From contig CAXTAK010000003.1 of NCBI GenBank assembly GCA_964242735.1, forward strand, positions 223,187 to 287,186: a stretch of 64,000 nt of DNA, written 5' to 3'. Each line of letters begins with the position of its first letter. Within the stretch, counting starts at the first letter, position 1. Shown here in pieces: positions 35,993-45,208 of the stretch. The DNA is from CADCUY01 sp964242735. GTDB lineage: Bacteria > Actinomycetota > Actinomycetes > Actinomycetales > Quadrisphaeraceae. A program made the translations under genes and the position numbers. The notes beneath the pieces are model-generated. The model made no database searches. It was not told where the DNA came from and worked only from the letters and a program-made list of their open reading frames with translations.

Positions 35993-37945
35993 TCAGACGC
36001 CGCGCAGGTCCAGCGCCAACGTGGTCCCACCTCCGTCGACCACGCGCACCGGCACGCACCGGTCCTGCTGGTGCAGGTGGCAGGCGGCGTGCTCGGGCTC
36101 CTCCACGGCTCCGTCGGGGCCCTCCGCGCTGTCGCAGGCCGCGGCCCGGGCGGAGATGTGCAGCACCCCGGTGGTCACCGACTCCGAGAGCACCAGCTCA
36201 CGGGTCAGCCCGGCCGCGTCGCCCGCCCCCGCGACGAGCAGCTCCACCGGGGTGGCGGAGACCACCAGCCGGGTCGGCTCACCCCACCGGTCGTCGAGGT
36301 GCTGGCCGGTGGGCGGGGTGAAGGCCACCGCGAGGGCGACCGGGCCCGCGGCCAGCTCGGTGGGCGGGCGCGCCACCCGCTGCGCGGCGCCGTCCACGTG
36401 CTGTGCGGCGGCGGGCACCGGCACGCGCACCAGCCCGTGCGCGGCGGACTCGACCACCACGAGAGCGGCGCCGCCGCCATCGACCACCACCGCGCACGGC
36501 TCGGCGAGATCGGTGGCCAGGGTGCTGACGGCCTGCGCGATGGGGTCGTAGCGGCGCACGGCCCCGTTGTAGGTGTCGGCGACCGCCACGGAGCCGTCGG
36601 GCAGCACCGCCAGGCCCAGCGGGTGCTGCATCAGGGCCTGAGAGGCCTGGCCGTCGCGGTGCCCGAAGTCGAACAGGCCGGTGCCGACGACGGTGGTGAC
36701 CTCGTACCCCGAGTGAGCCACGGGCGCCTCGTTGGCCATCCGGGGGTCGTCGACCACGGGCACCGCGCGGTCGGGGGCCGGCCCGCCGCTGCGGCGCACC
36801 CGGCGCAGCGCGGAGGTCTCGGCGTCGACCAGCCACAGGGTTCCGCCGTCCGCGCTGGTCGCCAGCCCCGAGGTCTGCGCGAACCACGCCTGCTCGGCGG
36901 CGCCGTCGCGCACCCCCTCGGCGGTCGTGCCGGCGAGCACCCTGACCACGCCGTCGCGGGGGTCGGGCGCCGGCTCCAGGGCCCACAGCTGGTGGGTGCC
37001 GGCCATGGCGATCACGAGCTGGCCGTCGAACCACGCCACCGCCAGGGGCGTGGCCAGGTCCTGCTCCAGCGCCGGGCCGCCGCCCTCGCGGCGGCGCAGC
37101 TGGCGCCCGGTGCCCGCGACGGTGAGCACGTGGCCGTCGGCCACGCGCAGCCCCCGGACGGCGTGGCTCGCGCCGTCGGCCACCGCGACGTCCCACCCGA
37201 GGTGCGCGGCGACGTCCGCGGGCAGCACGGCCACCCCGGCCGGTTCGGCGAAGCGAGACCGGTCGGGAGCGCCGTCGTGGAGCCCCCGCCGCCCGGTGCC
37301 GAAGCGTCGCAGCTCGGTGGTGAGGTCGGCGTCGAGCTCGACGAGCTGGTGGTGGGCGGTGTCCGCGACGAGCAGGGTGCCGCCGCGCAGCGCCACGGCG
37401 GCGCCCGGGAGGAGCAGCGCACTGGCCGGCTCGCTCGGCGGCACGTACGGGCCGTCGCCTCGGTGCAGGGTGCCCGCGGCCCCGTGCTCGGCGACCAGCT
37501 CGCGCACTGCCGCCGCGAGCTCGTGCGCGTGACCCTCACCGGCGAGCGACGCGACCACGTAGCCCGTCGGGTCGATCACCACGAGGGTGGGCCACGCGCG
37601 GGCGGCGTAGGCCCGCCAGGTGGTCAGCTGCGGGTCGTCGAGGACGGGGTGGCGGACGTCGTAGCGGGCGACCGCCGCGTCGACCGCGTCGGGCTCCGCC
37701 TCGTGGGCGAACTTCGGGGAGTGCACCCCGACGACGACGAGGACGTCGGCGAACTCCTGCTCCAGCGCTCGCAGCTCGTCGAGGACGTGCACGCAGTTCA
37801 CGCAGCAGCCCGTCCAGAAGTCGAGGAGGACGACCTTCCCGCGCAGGTCGGCCAGCGCCAGATCCCGCCCACCGGTGCCGAGCCACCGCCGCCCGGCCAG
37901 GGCCGGTGCCCGCACCCGGGTGCGGCTGCGCGCCGGGGCGCTCAC
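35993..37945 (-). CDS. Thioredoxin-like protein with NHL repeats (NHLRC2-like)
   Basis: 650 residues. The N-terminal TlpA/thioredoxin domain has GKVVLLDFWTGCCVNCVHVLDEL (redox CxxC within CCVNC, as in NHLRC2) and AWPTLVVIDPTG. From about 190 on there are beta-propeller NHL repeats (GGTLLVADTAHHQLVELD, FAEPAGVAVLPADVAAHLG, HPLGLAVLPDGSVAVADTYNGAVRRYDP). No signal peptide is obvious, so a cytosolic place is likely. The ATG at 37945 overlaps the stop of the CopD-CtaG gene (ATGA), implying coupled synthesis. Confidence 0.88.
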   Translation of the reverse strand: MSAPARSRTRVRAPALAGRRWLGTGGRDLALADLRGKVVLLDFWTGCCVNCVHVLDELRALEQEFADVLVVVGVHSPKFAHEAEPDAVDAAVARYDVRHPVLDDPQLTTWRAYAARAWPTLVVIDPTGYVVASLAGEGHAHELAAAVRELVAEHGAAGTLHRGDGPYVPPSEPASALLLPGAAVALRGGTLLVADTAHHQLVELDADLTTELRRFGTGRRGLHDGAPDRSRFAEPAGVAVLPADVAAHLGWDVAVADGASHAVRGLRVADGHVLTVAGTGRQLRRREGGGPALEQDLATPLAVAWFDGQLVIAMAGTHQLWALEPAPDPRDGVVRVLAGTTAEGVRDGAAEQAWFAQTSGLATSADGGTLWLVDAETSALRRVRRSGGPAPDRAVPVVDDPRMANEAPVAHSGYEVTTVVGTGLFDFGHRDGQASQALMQHPLGLAVLPDGSVAVADTYNGAVRRYDPIAQAVSTLATDLAEPCAVVVDGGGAALVVVESAAHGLVRVPVPAAAQHVDGAAQRVARPPTELAAGPVALAVAFTPPTGQHLDDRWGEPTRLVVSATPVELLVAGAGDAAGLTRELVLSESVTTGVLHISARAAACDSAEGPDGAVEEPEHAACHLHQQDRCVPVRVVDGGGTTLALDLRGV

Positions 37946-40047
37946 CGGCCGCCCCGCTGCTGGACCGCCCCGTCGCCCCGCTGCCCCTCGCCACCTGCCA
38001 CCCCGTCTCGCTGCACCTCGTCGCCGATGCGCCCCAGCATCGCGTTGTAGGCGGCCAGGGCCGCGTCGTCGTCGCGGTCGGCGGCGCGGTCACCGCGCCG
38101 CGCCTCGCGGGTGTCGGACCGCGACCACTGCACGGCCATCACCAGCGCCAGGACCACCGTCGGCAGCTCACCGATGCCCCAGGCGATGCCCCCGCCCAGG
38201 CGCTGGTCGGCGAGGGCGTCGACCCCGAGGCCGAGGGAGGAGAACCAGCCGGCCTGCAGCAGCGCGTCGCCACCGAGCAGCGAGACCCCGAAGAAGGCGT
38301 GGAAGGCCATGGTGGCCAGCAGCAGCAGCAGCCGCAGGGGGTACGGGGGGCGGGCGGCACCGGGGTCCACCCCGATGATGGCGCTGGCGAAGAGGTACCC
38401 CGTGCCGAGGAAGTGCACCTGCATCAGCTCGTGCCCGACGTGGGTGCGCAGGGCCAGGCCGAACAGGTCGGTGTAGTAGAAGACGATGATGCTGCCCGCG
38501 AAGAGCACCGCGGCGACCACGGGCCGCGCGGCGAACGTCGCCACCCGTGAGTGCACGAGCACCAGCAGCCACTCACGGGGCCCGCGGGAGCCGTCACGGC
38601 GCTTGGCCAGCGCCCGCAGCGCCAGGGTGACCGGTGCGCCGACGACCAGCAGCGGCGGCACGACCATGGTGAGCACCATGTGGGCGACCATGTGGGCGCT
38701 GAACAGCACCTCGGTGTAGGCGGCGGGCCCGACGCTGGTGATGTACGCCAGCACCGCGCACCCGGCCACCCAGCTGATCGTGCGCCCCACCGGCCAGGCG
38801 TCGCCGCGGGCGCGCAGGCGCACCACCCATCGCCCGTAGGCGATGAGCAGGGCTGCGACGACCACCGACCACAGCACGTCCAGGCGCACCTCGGCGACCC
38901 AGCGCAGGCCCTCCAGCGGCAGCGGCGGGGCGAGCTCACCGGTCGCGGCGATGACCGGCCCGACCTCCGGCGCCACCGGCGGCGTGGAGGTGCGCGAGAG
39001 CGTCACGGCCATGCCGGCGGTGGCCGCCACGAGGAGGACCTCGACGGCGACGAGGCGCCAGAACAGGACCCGCGCGCGACCGGTGGCCGCGTCGAGGCCG
39101 GCGAGGGCGCGCCGGCGGTGGAGGTACCCGAGCGCGCCGAGCCCCAGGGTCGCGGCGGTCTTGGCGACCACGATCAGCCCGTAGGAGCTGACCAGGGCGG
39201 CCGGCTCGGTCAGGCGCGTGGAGGCGCTGGCCACCCCCGAGACCACCACGAGCACGAACGCCCACCCCGCGAGGACGGAGAAGCGGCGGGCCACGGCCGG
39301 CAGGTCGCGCCCGAGCACCGGAGCGAGCAGCGCCAGGGCGATCAAGCCCCCGACCCACGCCCCGAGGCCCACGACGTGCAGGCCCCACGCGCTGACCGCG
39401 GTGCGGTGCCCGCCGGTGCCCGCGGCGTGGCCGGTCAGGGCCACCGGCACCACGGCCACGCAGGCGAGCACCAGCGCCCACGCGGCCCCGCTCGGCCCGC
39501 GGAGCCCCACGGCGGGCACGGTGGCGGCCACGACGGCCAGCAGCGCGGCGACGGCGAGGAGCTGGCCGTTCTCGACCTCGGTGACGAAGTAGGCGAGCTG
39601 GCTGGAGAACCCCGGCGCGCTGGGGGGCGCTCCGAGCGCCTCGGAGAAGGCGAGGACCACGGTGGCGACGGCGCAGACCGCCCAGGTCACCCCCGCGACC
39701 GCGGCGACCACCGCGCCGCGGGCCCACGCCCGCGAGGCCGGTGGCACCACCGCGGCCAGCAGCAGCAGGGTGCCCAGCGTGGTGGTCATCGCCAGGTCAC
39801 CCACCCCGCGCACCACGGGCGCACCCCAGCGCACCACGGCACCGGGATCGCCCAGCAGCGGCGCCGCGAGGCCCCCGGTGGCGTCGAGCAGCACCAGGGC
39901 GGTGATCACCAGCACCGGCACGGCGGCCAGCAGGGACCACCGCAGTGCCGGGGGCACTGCGGACCCCCTCGCGCCGGGGCGCGCGGAGGCGGGCGGCGGG
40001 GCCGGGCGCCGGCTCGAGGGCGGCGCCGCGCCGACGGGTGCGGACAC
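37942..40047 (-). CDS. Fused CopD-like copper protein / CtaG cytochrome oxidase assembly protein
   Basis: 701 residues from GTG 40047 (VSAPVGAAPPSSRR); longer frames run into the aroQ promoter. The first half has the CopD/YcnJ-type eight-helix region (HVVGLGAWVGGLIALALLAP, GWAFVLVVVSGVASASTRL). The second half has the CtaG_2/Caa3 fold (LFSAHMVAHMVLTMVVPPLLVVGAP with membrane His residues, HELMQVHFLGTGYLFASAIIGVDP). Such fusions are common in actinobacteria and aid copper delivery to cytochrome c oxidase. Integral membrane protein. Confidence 0.9.
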   Translation of the reverse strand: MSAPVGAAPPSSRRPAPPPASARPGARGSAVPPALRWSLLAAVPVLVITALVLLDATGGLAAPLLGDPGAVVRWGAPVVRGVGDLAMTTTLGTLLLLAAVVPPASRAWARGAVVAAVAGVTWAVCAVATVVLAFSEALGAPPSAPGFSSQLAYFVTEVENGQLLAVAALLAVVAATVPAVGLRGPSGAAWALVLACVAVVPVALTGHAAGTGGHRTAVSAWGLHVVGLGAWVGGLIALALLAPVLGRDLPAVARRFSVLAGWAFVLVVVSGVASASTRLTEPAALVSSYGLIVVAKTAATLGLGALGYLHRRRALAGLDAATGRARVLFWRLVAVEVLLVAATAGMAVTLSRTSTPPVAPEVGPVIAATGELAPPLPLEGLRWVAEVRLDVLWSVVVAALLIAYGRWVVRLRARGDAWPVGRTISWVAGCAVLAYITSVGPAAYTEVLFSAHMVAHMVLTMVVPPLLVVGAPVTLALRALAKRRDGSRGPREWLLVLVHSRVATFAARPVVAAVLFAGSIIVFYYTDLFGLALRTHVGHELMQVHFLGTGYLFASAIIGVDPGAARPPYPLRLLLLLATMAFHAFFGVSLLGGDALLQAGWFSSLGLGVDALADQRLGGGIAWGIGELPTVVLALVMAVQWSRSDTREARRGDRAADRDDDAALAAYNAMLGRIGDEVQRDGVAGGEGQRGDGAVQQRGGR

Positions 40048-40231
40048 CCCCCCAGGGTAGGCGGGGGCACCGACGTCCCGGGGTTCCCAGCGCGTGAGAC
40101 CCGCCTCAGCGCGCCGATGCTCACCGAGGGTCGCCGGGGGTGACGGTGGTGACCGGATCGCTGACACACTCGGCCAGCACCCGGCGCCGCTCGGGCGGAC
40201 GACGACGAAGACTGACGAAGGGCAGGTCACG

Positions 40232-40663
40232 ATGACCCGGGTGCACCTCCTCAACGGCCCGAACCTCGGCCGCCTCGGGCTCCGCGAGCCGGGGCTGTAC
40301 GGGTCCACCACCCTCGTCGAGCTCGAGGCGCTGGCGGCCGCGGCCGCGGAGCGGCTGGCGCTGGACCTGACCTGCCGGCAGAGCGACGACGAGGCCACCA
40401 TGCTCGGCTGGGTGCACGAGGCCGCCGACGACGGGGCAGCGGTGGTCCTCAACGCCGGTGCGTGGGCGCACACCTCGATCGCGCTGCGCGACGCGTGCGC
40501 GGAGCTGACCGCCCCGCTGGTGGAGGTGCACCTGACCAACGTCCACGCCCGCGAGGACTTCCGGCACCACTCGCACCTCTCCGCAGTGGCGACGGGGGTG
40601 GTCGTCGGCCTCGGGGTCGAGGGCTACCTCGCGGCGCTGCGCTTCATCGCCGCGAGGGCCTGA
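40232..40663 (+). CDS. aroQ: Type II 3-dehydroquinate dehydratase
   Basis: 143 residues from ATG 40232. Conserved blocks: [20 protein letters not shown] (active-site Asn and flexible-loop Arg/Tyr), [35 protein letters not shown] (normally [15 protein letters not shown], with catalytic His) and [18 protein letters not shown]. It dehydrates 3-dehydroquinate to 3-dehydroshikimate in the shikimate route. It is not near other aro genes, so it may serve quinate metabolism. The substitution G-A-W for G-A-Y is minor. Confidence 0.93.
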   Translation: MTRVHLLNGPNLGRLGLREPGLYGSTTLVELEALAAAAAERLALDLTCRQSDDEATMLGWVHEAADDGAAVVLNAGAWAHTSIALRDACAELTAPLVEVHLTNVHAREDFRHHSHLSAVATGVVVGLGVEGYLAALRFIAARA

Positions 40664-41060
40664 GGAGCTGGTCGTCGCCCCGACCACCCCGACCGCGCTG
40701 CCCACCCCGACCGCGCTGCCCGGCAGGGTGCCGAGCCGCCTGGGCCGGCCCTGAGCGGGGCAGACCGCGCAGGTGGTGCTCGCGCCAGGCCAGGAACAGC
40801 GGGAACGCGAAGGCGATGGCCGTGACGAGGCTCAGCGGCACGAGCACCCACGACCACCGCATGCCCAGGCGCCGACCCTCGGTGATCATGAACGCGCTGG
40901 CGGCGGCGGCGGTGACGAGGACGTCGACACCGGTCGAGGAGCTGGCCGGGGTGGCGAACACCGCGCCGACGAAGGCCCCGACGCCGCCGTCGTGCCGCAG
41001 GTTGAACGTCCAGGTGCCCACCAGCCCCAGCACGGCCAGCACCGCGTAGAAGGCCCTCAC
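40644..41060 (-). CDS. DUF2834 membrane protein
   Basis: 138 residues: four hydrophobic helices ([76 protein letters not shown]) matching DUF2834, then a Gly/Arg-rich tail built from a repeated CACCCCGACCGCGCTGCC unit. The C-terminal tail overlaps the end of convergent aroQ by 20 bp. Function unknown. Confidence 0.82.
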   Translation of the reverse strand: MRAFYAVLAVLGLVGTWTFNLRHDGGVGAFVGAVFATPASSSTGVDVLVTAAAASAFMITEGRRLGMRWSWVLVPLSLVTAIAFAFPLFLAWREHHLRGLPRSGPAQAARHPAGQRGRGGQRGRGGRGDDQLLRPSRR

Positions 41061-41070
41061 CGCAGCCCGC

Positions 41071-42720
41071 TCAGGACCACAGCAGGGCGCGGTCGGGGCG
41101 CTCCAGCAGCGCCCCGACGTCGGCGAGGAAGCGCGAGCCCAGGTCGCCGTCGATGACGCGGTGGTCCAGGGACACGGACAGCTGCACCACCCAGCGCGGC
41201 TTCACCTTCCCCTTGTGCACCCACGGGCGCTTGCGCACCGCCCCGACGCAGAGGATCACCGACTCGCCGGGGTTGAGGATCGGGGTGCCGGTGTCGACGC
41301 CGAACACGCCCACGTTGGTGATCGAGATGGTGCCCTGGCCGAGGTCGGCGGGGGTGCTGCGCCCCGCGCGCGCGGTCTTGACCAGCGCGGTCAGGCCCTG
41401 GGCGAGGCCGTGCAGGTCCATCGCCTGCGCGTCCTTGACGTTGGGCACCAGCAGCCCCCGCGGCGTGGCGACCGCGACGCCGAGGTTGACGTAGTGCTTG
41501 ACCACGATCTCTCCGGCGGCTTCGTCCCAGGTGGCGTTGACCTCGGGGTGGCGGGCGACGGCGAGGCAGACCGCGCGGGCGATGACCAGCAGCGGTGAGA
41601 CGTGCACCTCGGCGAACGCCCGGTCCTCGCGGAGGCGGTCGAGCAGCTTGACGGTGCGGGTGGCGTCCACGGTGAGGAACGCCGAGGCGTGGGGAGCCGT
41701 GAAGGCGCTGGCCACCATCTGGGTCGCCGTGGCGCGGCGCACCCCGCGGACCGGCACCCGCGTCTCCCGGGCGCCGACTGGCACGGGGCTGGCTGGCGCG
41801 GGGCCGGCCGAGGCGGGGCTGGCCGGCGCGGGGCTGGCCGGGTCGGGGCCGGCCAGGTCGGGGCTGGCCGGGTCGGGGGCGGGCGGGGCCGACGCCGCGG
41901 GGCCGGGAGCGGGGTGCCCGCGAGCGGCGAGCACGTCGTCGCGGGTGATGATGCCGCCCGCTCCGCTGCCGGAGACCCCGCCCAGGTCGACGCCGAGCGC
42001 GCGGGCCAGCAGGCGCACCGGTGGCTTGGTCAACGGCCGGGCGCCGGTGACCGGGGAGTCTTCGGCGGGCAGTCCGGCGGGTCCGCCAGTGGGCCCAGCG
42101 GCGGGCTCCGCCGTCGTCAGCCCGGCGCCGTCGTCGTCAGCGCGCGGGTGCACCGCGGGCGCGGGGACCCGGCGCGGACGGCGGCGCCGCGGCGCCGGTC
42201 CCTCCTTCACCCCGTACCCCACGAGCACCGATGTCGGAGCGCTGGCACCCTCGGCTGCGGCCGGTGCCGCGGCGGGGGCGGCGCCGGACGTCGCACCCGG
42301 GGCGGGCACGGCGGCGCCACCGGTCGCCACGCCGTCGCGGACGTCGACCACCGACGGTCGCGCACCGACCCCGGTCCGGACCTCGTCCACGCCCTCCGCC
42401 GTCGCCCCGGCCTCGACGCCCACGGCGATCAGGGCGGTCCCGACGTCGACGGTGCGCCCCTCGGGCACGAGCAGCGCCTCGACGCGCCCGGCCCACGGGG
42501 ACGGCAGCTCCACGAGGGACTTCGCGGTCTCGATCTCCACGATGGGCGCGTTGACGACCACCACCTCGCCCTCGGCGACCAGCCACCGCACGACCTCGGC
42601 CTCGGTCAGGCCCTCCCCGACGTCCGGCAGGGCGAAGGTGCGCGTGGTCACGGCGCCCGCTCGAGCGTCGGTCGCCCGCACGTCGGTCGCCCGCACGTCG
42701 GTCGTCCGCACGTCGGTCAC
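41071..42720 (-). CDS. bkdC: Branched-chain 2-oxoacid dehydrogenase E2 (dihydrolipoyl acyltransferase)
   Basis: GTG 42720 overlaps the E1-beta stop; an internal GTG at 42651 (VTTRTFALPDVGEG) is an alternative. 549 residues. One lipoyl domain has the lipoylated Lys in EIETAKSLVELPSPW (K67), then a Pro/Ala-rich linker, a peripheral subunit-binding domain (PPVRLLARALGVDLGGVSGSG), a second linker made of PASP/LAGP repeats, and the acyltransferase core ending with DHRVIDGDLGSRFLADV (catalytic His). It transfers acyl groups to CoA within the complex. E3 is not encoded here. Confidence 0.93.
   Translation of the reverse strand: MTDVRTTDVRATDVRATDARAGAVTTRTFALPDVGEGLTEAEVVRWLVAEGEVVVVNAPIVEIETAKSLVELPSPWAGRVEALLVPEGRTVDVGTALIAVGVEAGATAEGVDEVRTGVGARPSVVDVRDGVATGGAAVPAPGATSGAAPAAAPAAAEGASAPTSVLVGYGVKEGPAPRRRRPRRVPAPAVHPRADDDGAGLTTAEPAAGPTGGPAGLPAEDSPVTGARPLTKPPVRLLARALGVDLGGVSGSGAGGIITRDDVLAARGHPAPGPAASAPPAPDPASPDLAGPDPASPAPASPASAGPAPASPVPVGARETRVPVRGVRRATATQMVASAFTAPHASAFLTVDATRTVKLLDRLREDRAFAEVHVSPLLVIARAVCLAVARHPEVNATWDEAAGEIVVKHYVNLGVAVATPRGLLVPNVKDAQAMDLHGLAQGLTALVKTARAGRSTPADLGQGTISITNVGVFGVDTGTPILNPGESVILCVGAVRKRPWVHKGKVKPRWVVQLSVSLDHRVIDGDLGSRFLADVGALLERPDRALLWS
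41785..41874. repeat. Six tandem 15-bp units inside the E2 gene
   Basis: Units of the form GGGGCYGGCCGGGTC/GGGGCTGGCCGGCGC run from 41785 to 41874 without gaps, encoding five-residue PASP/LAGP-type repeats in the flexible linker before the catalytic domain. In-frame length means copy number could change without breaking the protein. Confidence 0.85.
42667..42720. repeat. 15-bp direct repeat across the E1-beta/E2 junction
   Basis: GTCGGTCGCCCGCAC occurs at 42667-42681, 42682-42696 and (one change) 42697-42711, followed by a partial copy to 42720. It encodes the TDVRA repeats at the E2 N-terminus and ends on its start codon. Confidence 0.8.
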
Positions 42721-43865
42721 AGGGCCATCGCCCGGTCGACGGCGTCGAGCACCCGGTCGAGGTCGGGCAGGTAGTGCTCCTCGATGCGCGCCGCCGGGTA
42801 GGGCACGGCGAACCCCCCGACCCGCAGCACCGGGGCCTGCAGGGCGTGGAAGCACCGCTCGGTGACGCGCGCGGCGATCTCCGCGCCGAGGCCGAGGAAC
42901 GCGGGGGCCTCGTGCACCACCACGCAGCGCCCGGTGCGCCCCACCGACGCCTCGACCGTCGCGGTGTCGATGGGCGCGAGACTGCGCAGGTCGACGACCT
43001 CGATGCTCGTGCCCTCCTCCGCGGCCGCCGCGGCGGCGTCCAGCGCCACCCGCACCGTGGGCCCGTAGGCCACGAGCGTGAGGTGCTCCCCGGCGCGGAC
43101 CACGCGGGCGGTGTGCAGCGGCGGAGCGGCGTCGAGGCCCCCGCCGGCGGTGGGCAGCTCGAGCGGTCCCCGGTCCCAGTAGCGGCGCTTGGGCTCGAAG
43201 ACCAGCACCGGGTCGTCGCTGGCGATGGCCTGCCGCGTCATCCAGTACGCGTCCTGCGGGTTCGCCGGGGTGACCACGCGCAGGCCGGCGACGTGGGCGA
43301 ACAACGCCTCGGGGCTCTCGCTGTGGTGCTCCACGGCGCCGATGCCGCCCCCGTAGGGCACCCGGACCACCACGGGCAGGCGCGCGGCGCCGCCGAGGCG
43401 GGCGCCCATCTTGGCCAGCTGGGTGACGATCTGGCTGTACCCGGGGAAGATGAAGCCGTCGAACTGGATCTCGCAGACCGGTCGGTACCCCCGCAGGGCC
43501 AGTCCCACGGCGGTGCCGACGATGCCGGCCTCGGACAGCGGGGAGTCCACGACGCGGTCCTCGCCGAAGCGGGCCTGCAGACCGTCGGTGACGCGGAAGA
43601 CCCCCCCGAGGCGCCCGATGTCCTCGCCCACCAGCAGCACCCTGTCATCGGCCTCCAGGGCGCTCGCCAGGGCGGCGGTGATCGCCCGGGCCAGGGTGGT
43701 CTCGGTGGTGCGCGGCGTGGAGTGCACGACCGGCTCGACGCCCGGCGACCCGGCGTGGCCCGACGACGCCCCGTGCGACGCCGCCGACTGCCCCGGCCGC
43801 GACGGGGCGGGGTGCGCCGGGGCGACCGTCGTCAGGGTGTGGGGGCGCTGCGTGCTCGTGGTCAC
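42717..43865 (-). CDS. bkdB: Branched-chain 2-oxoacid dehydrogenase E1 beta
   Basis: GTG 43865 overlaps the E1-alpha stop and follows GGGGAGC. 382 residues; the first ~55 are low complexity ([20 protein letters not shown]). The transketolase-type core shows [60 protein letters not shown] and [19 protein letters not shown], and the C-terminal domain has [12 protein letters not shown]. With E1 alpha it decarboxylates branched 2-oxoacids and loads E2 lipoate. Middle gene of bkdABC. Confidence 0.94.
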   Translation of the reverse strand: MTTSTQRPHTLTTVAPAHPAPSRPGQSAASHGASSGHAGSPGVEPVVHSTPRTTETTLARAITAALASALEADDRVLLVGEDIGRLGGVFRVTDGLQARFGEDRVVDSPLSEAGIVGTAVGLALRGYRPVCEIQFDGFIFPGYSQIVTQLAKMGARLGGAARLPVVVRVPYGGGIGAVEHHSESPEALFAHVAGLRVVTPANPQDAYWMTRQAIASDDPVLVFEPKRRYWDRGPLELPTAGGGLDAAPPLHTARVVRAGEHLTLVAYGPTVRVALDAAAAAAEEGTSIEVVDLRSLAPIDTATVEASVGRTGRCVVVHEAPAFLGLGAEIAARVTERCFHALQAPVLRVGGFAVPYPAARIEEHYLPDLDRVLDAVDRAMAL

Positions 43866-45094
43866 CGCTGCTCCCCCACCCCGGACGGCACGACGGCGTG
43901 CACCGGGGCGGGCGCAGGACCGCCGGCGGCGCTGAGCCACTCGTCGAGCCAGGCCCGCTCCTCCTCCACCAGGGGGTGGGGCTCGGCGTAGACGTGGTCG
44001 AACATCGACGTCGGGTCGGGGTCGACCAGGGCGCGGACCCCGGCGCGCACCCGCTCACCCAGCGCGTCGGCCTCGGCGGCCACGTCGGCGAGGAACGGGT
44101 CAGCGTCCCCGAGGGAGCGCAGGTGCGCCTCGAGGCGGGTGAGGGGGTCGCGGGCGAGCCACTGCGCCTCCTCCGCCCCGAGGCGGTAGCGGCTGGTGTC
44201 GTCGGAGGTGGTGTGCGCGGCCATCCGGTAGGTCCACGCCTCGACGAGGCTCGGGCCCCCGCCGGAGCGGGCGCGGTCGAGTGCGGCGCGCACCACCGCC
44301 TCGACGGCGAGGACGTCGTTGCCGTCGACCCGCACCCCGGGGAAGCCGAAGCCCTCGGCGCGCTGGGGCAGCGGTGCGCGCATCTGGCGGGCGTTCGGCG
44401 CGGAGATGGCCCACTGGTTGTTCTGGCAGAAGAAGACGACGGGGGCGTTGAAGACCCCGGCCCACACCATGGCCTCGCTGACCTCTCCCTGCGCGCTCGC
44501 GCCGTCCCCGAAGCAGGCGAGCACCGCGGTGTCGCGCGCGCGGTCACCGGTGCCGACCGCGCCGTCACGCTGGACGCCCATGGCGTAGCCGGTGGCGTGC
44601 AGCACCTGCGCGCCGACGACCAGGGTGTAGAGGTGGAAGCCGTGCTCCGCCGGGTCCCAGCCGCCGTGCGTGGTGCCGCGGTAGAGCTGCAGGAGCGCCA
44701 CGGGGTCGATGCCGCGACCCATGGCGAGACCGTGCTCGCGGTAGGAGGGGAAGACGTGGTCCTGGGGCGACAGGGCGGCCGCGGCCCCGACCTGGGCGGC
44801 CTCCTGCCCCGAGCAGCTGGCCCACAGCGCCAGCTCGCCCTGGCGCTGCAGGGCGGTGGCCTCGACGTCGACCCGGCGCACCAGCGCCATGGACCGGTAG
44901 CGGGCGCGCAGGTCGTCGACGCTCAGGTGGGCGACCAGAGGGCTGTGGGTGCGATCCTCGCGGCGGTGCCCGGCGGCGTCGAGCAGCTGCACCGCGGGCA
45001 CCTCCCCCACAGGGACGTCGGACCCCGGCGCGACCGCCTCGACGGCGTCACCAGCGTCAGCGGAGCCGCCTCCTCCGGCAGTACCAGCGACCAC
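43862..45094 (-). CDS. bkdA: Branched-chain 2-oxoacid dehydrogenase E1 alpha
   Basis: 410 residues from GTG 45094. The thiamine-diphosphate motif [21 protein letters not shown] through CQNNQWAIS is intact, as are SREEH-type [15 protein letters not shown] and [17 protein letters not shown] (phosphorylation-loop region of BCKDH). N-terminal ~50 residues are disordered. First gene of the operon; products of such complexes feed branched fatty-acid synthesis or catabolism of Val/Leu/Ile. A 10-bp inverted repeat lies 22 bp upstream. Confidence 0.94.
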   Translation of the reverse strand: MVAGTAGGGGSADAGDAVEAVAPGSDVPVGEVPAVQLLDAAGHRREDRTHSPLVAHLSVDDLRARYRSMALVRRVDVEATALQRQGELALWASCSGQEAAQVGAAAALSPQDHVFPSYREHGLAMGRGIDPVALLQLYRGTTHGGWDPAEHGFHLYTLVVGAQVLHATGYAMGVQRDGAVGTGDRARDTAVLACFGDGASAQGEVSEAMVWAGVFNAPVVFFCQNNQWAISAPNARQMRAPLPQRAEGFGFPGVRVDGNDVLAVEAVVRAALDRARSGGGPSLVEAWTYRMAAHTTSDDTSRYRLGAEEAQWLARDPLTRLEAHLRSLGDADPFLADVAAEADALGERVRAGVRALVDPDPTSMFDHVYAEPHPLVEEERAWLDEWLSAAGGPAPAPVHAVVPSGVGEQR

Positions 45095-45115
45095 GGAACC
45101 CCCTCAGCACGACGG

Positions 45116-45148
45116 ACCTACGCCACCGTAACCGACGCTGGCGTAGGT
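45116..45148. promoter_or_regulatory. Inverted repeat between bkdA and cysE, candidate operator
   Basis: ACCTACGCCA (45116-45125) and TGGCGTAGGT (45139-45148) form a perfect 10-bp inverted repeat with a 13-bp spacer. It sits 22 bp upstream of bkdA and 61 bp upstream of the divergent cysE, so a dimeric repressor here could control either or both. Regulator not identified. Confidence 0.55.
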
Positions 45149-45208
45149 TCGCGGGTCGCGCGCCCGCGCGGCCCAGCCACCGCAGCAGGTGGTTGTAGCG
45201 TCAACGAC

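Noticed and set aside
34826..38050. 1074-codon plus-strand frame across the LigD and NHL genes
   Set aside because: Spans two clear minus-strand genes and their gap and has no family resemblance.
40048..40539. Upstream extension of the CopD-CtaG protein
   Set aside because: It would run through the aroQ promoter and coding region; the GTG at 40047 begins the hydrophobic protein naturally.
41071..42855. Longer E2 start upstream of 42720
   Set aside because: It would overlap the E1-beta gene by more than 130 bp; the GTGA overlap at 42720 or the GTG at 42651 is more plausible.
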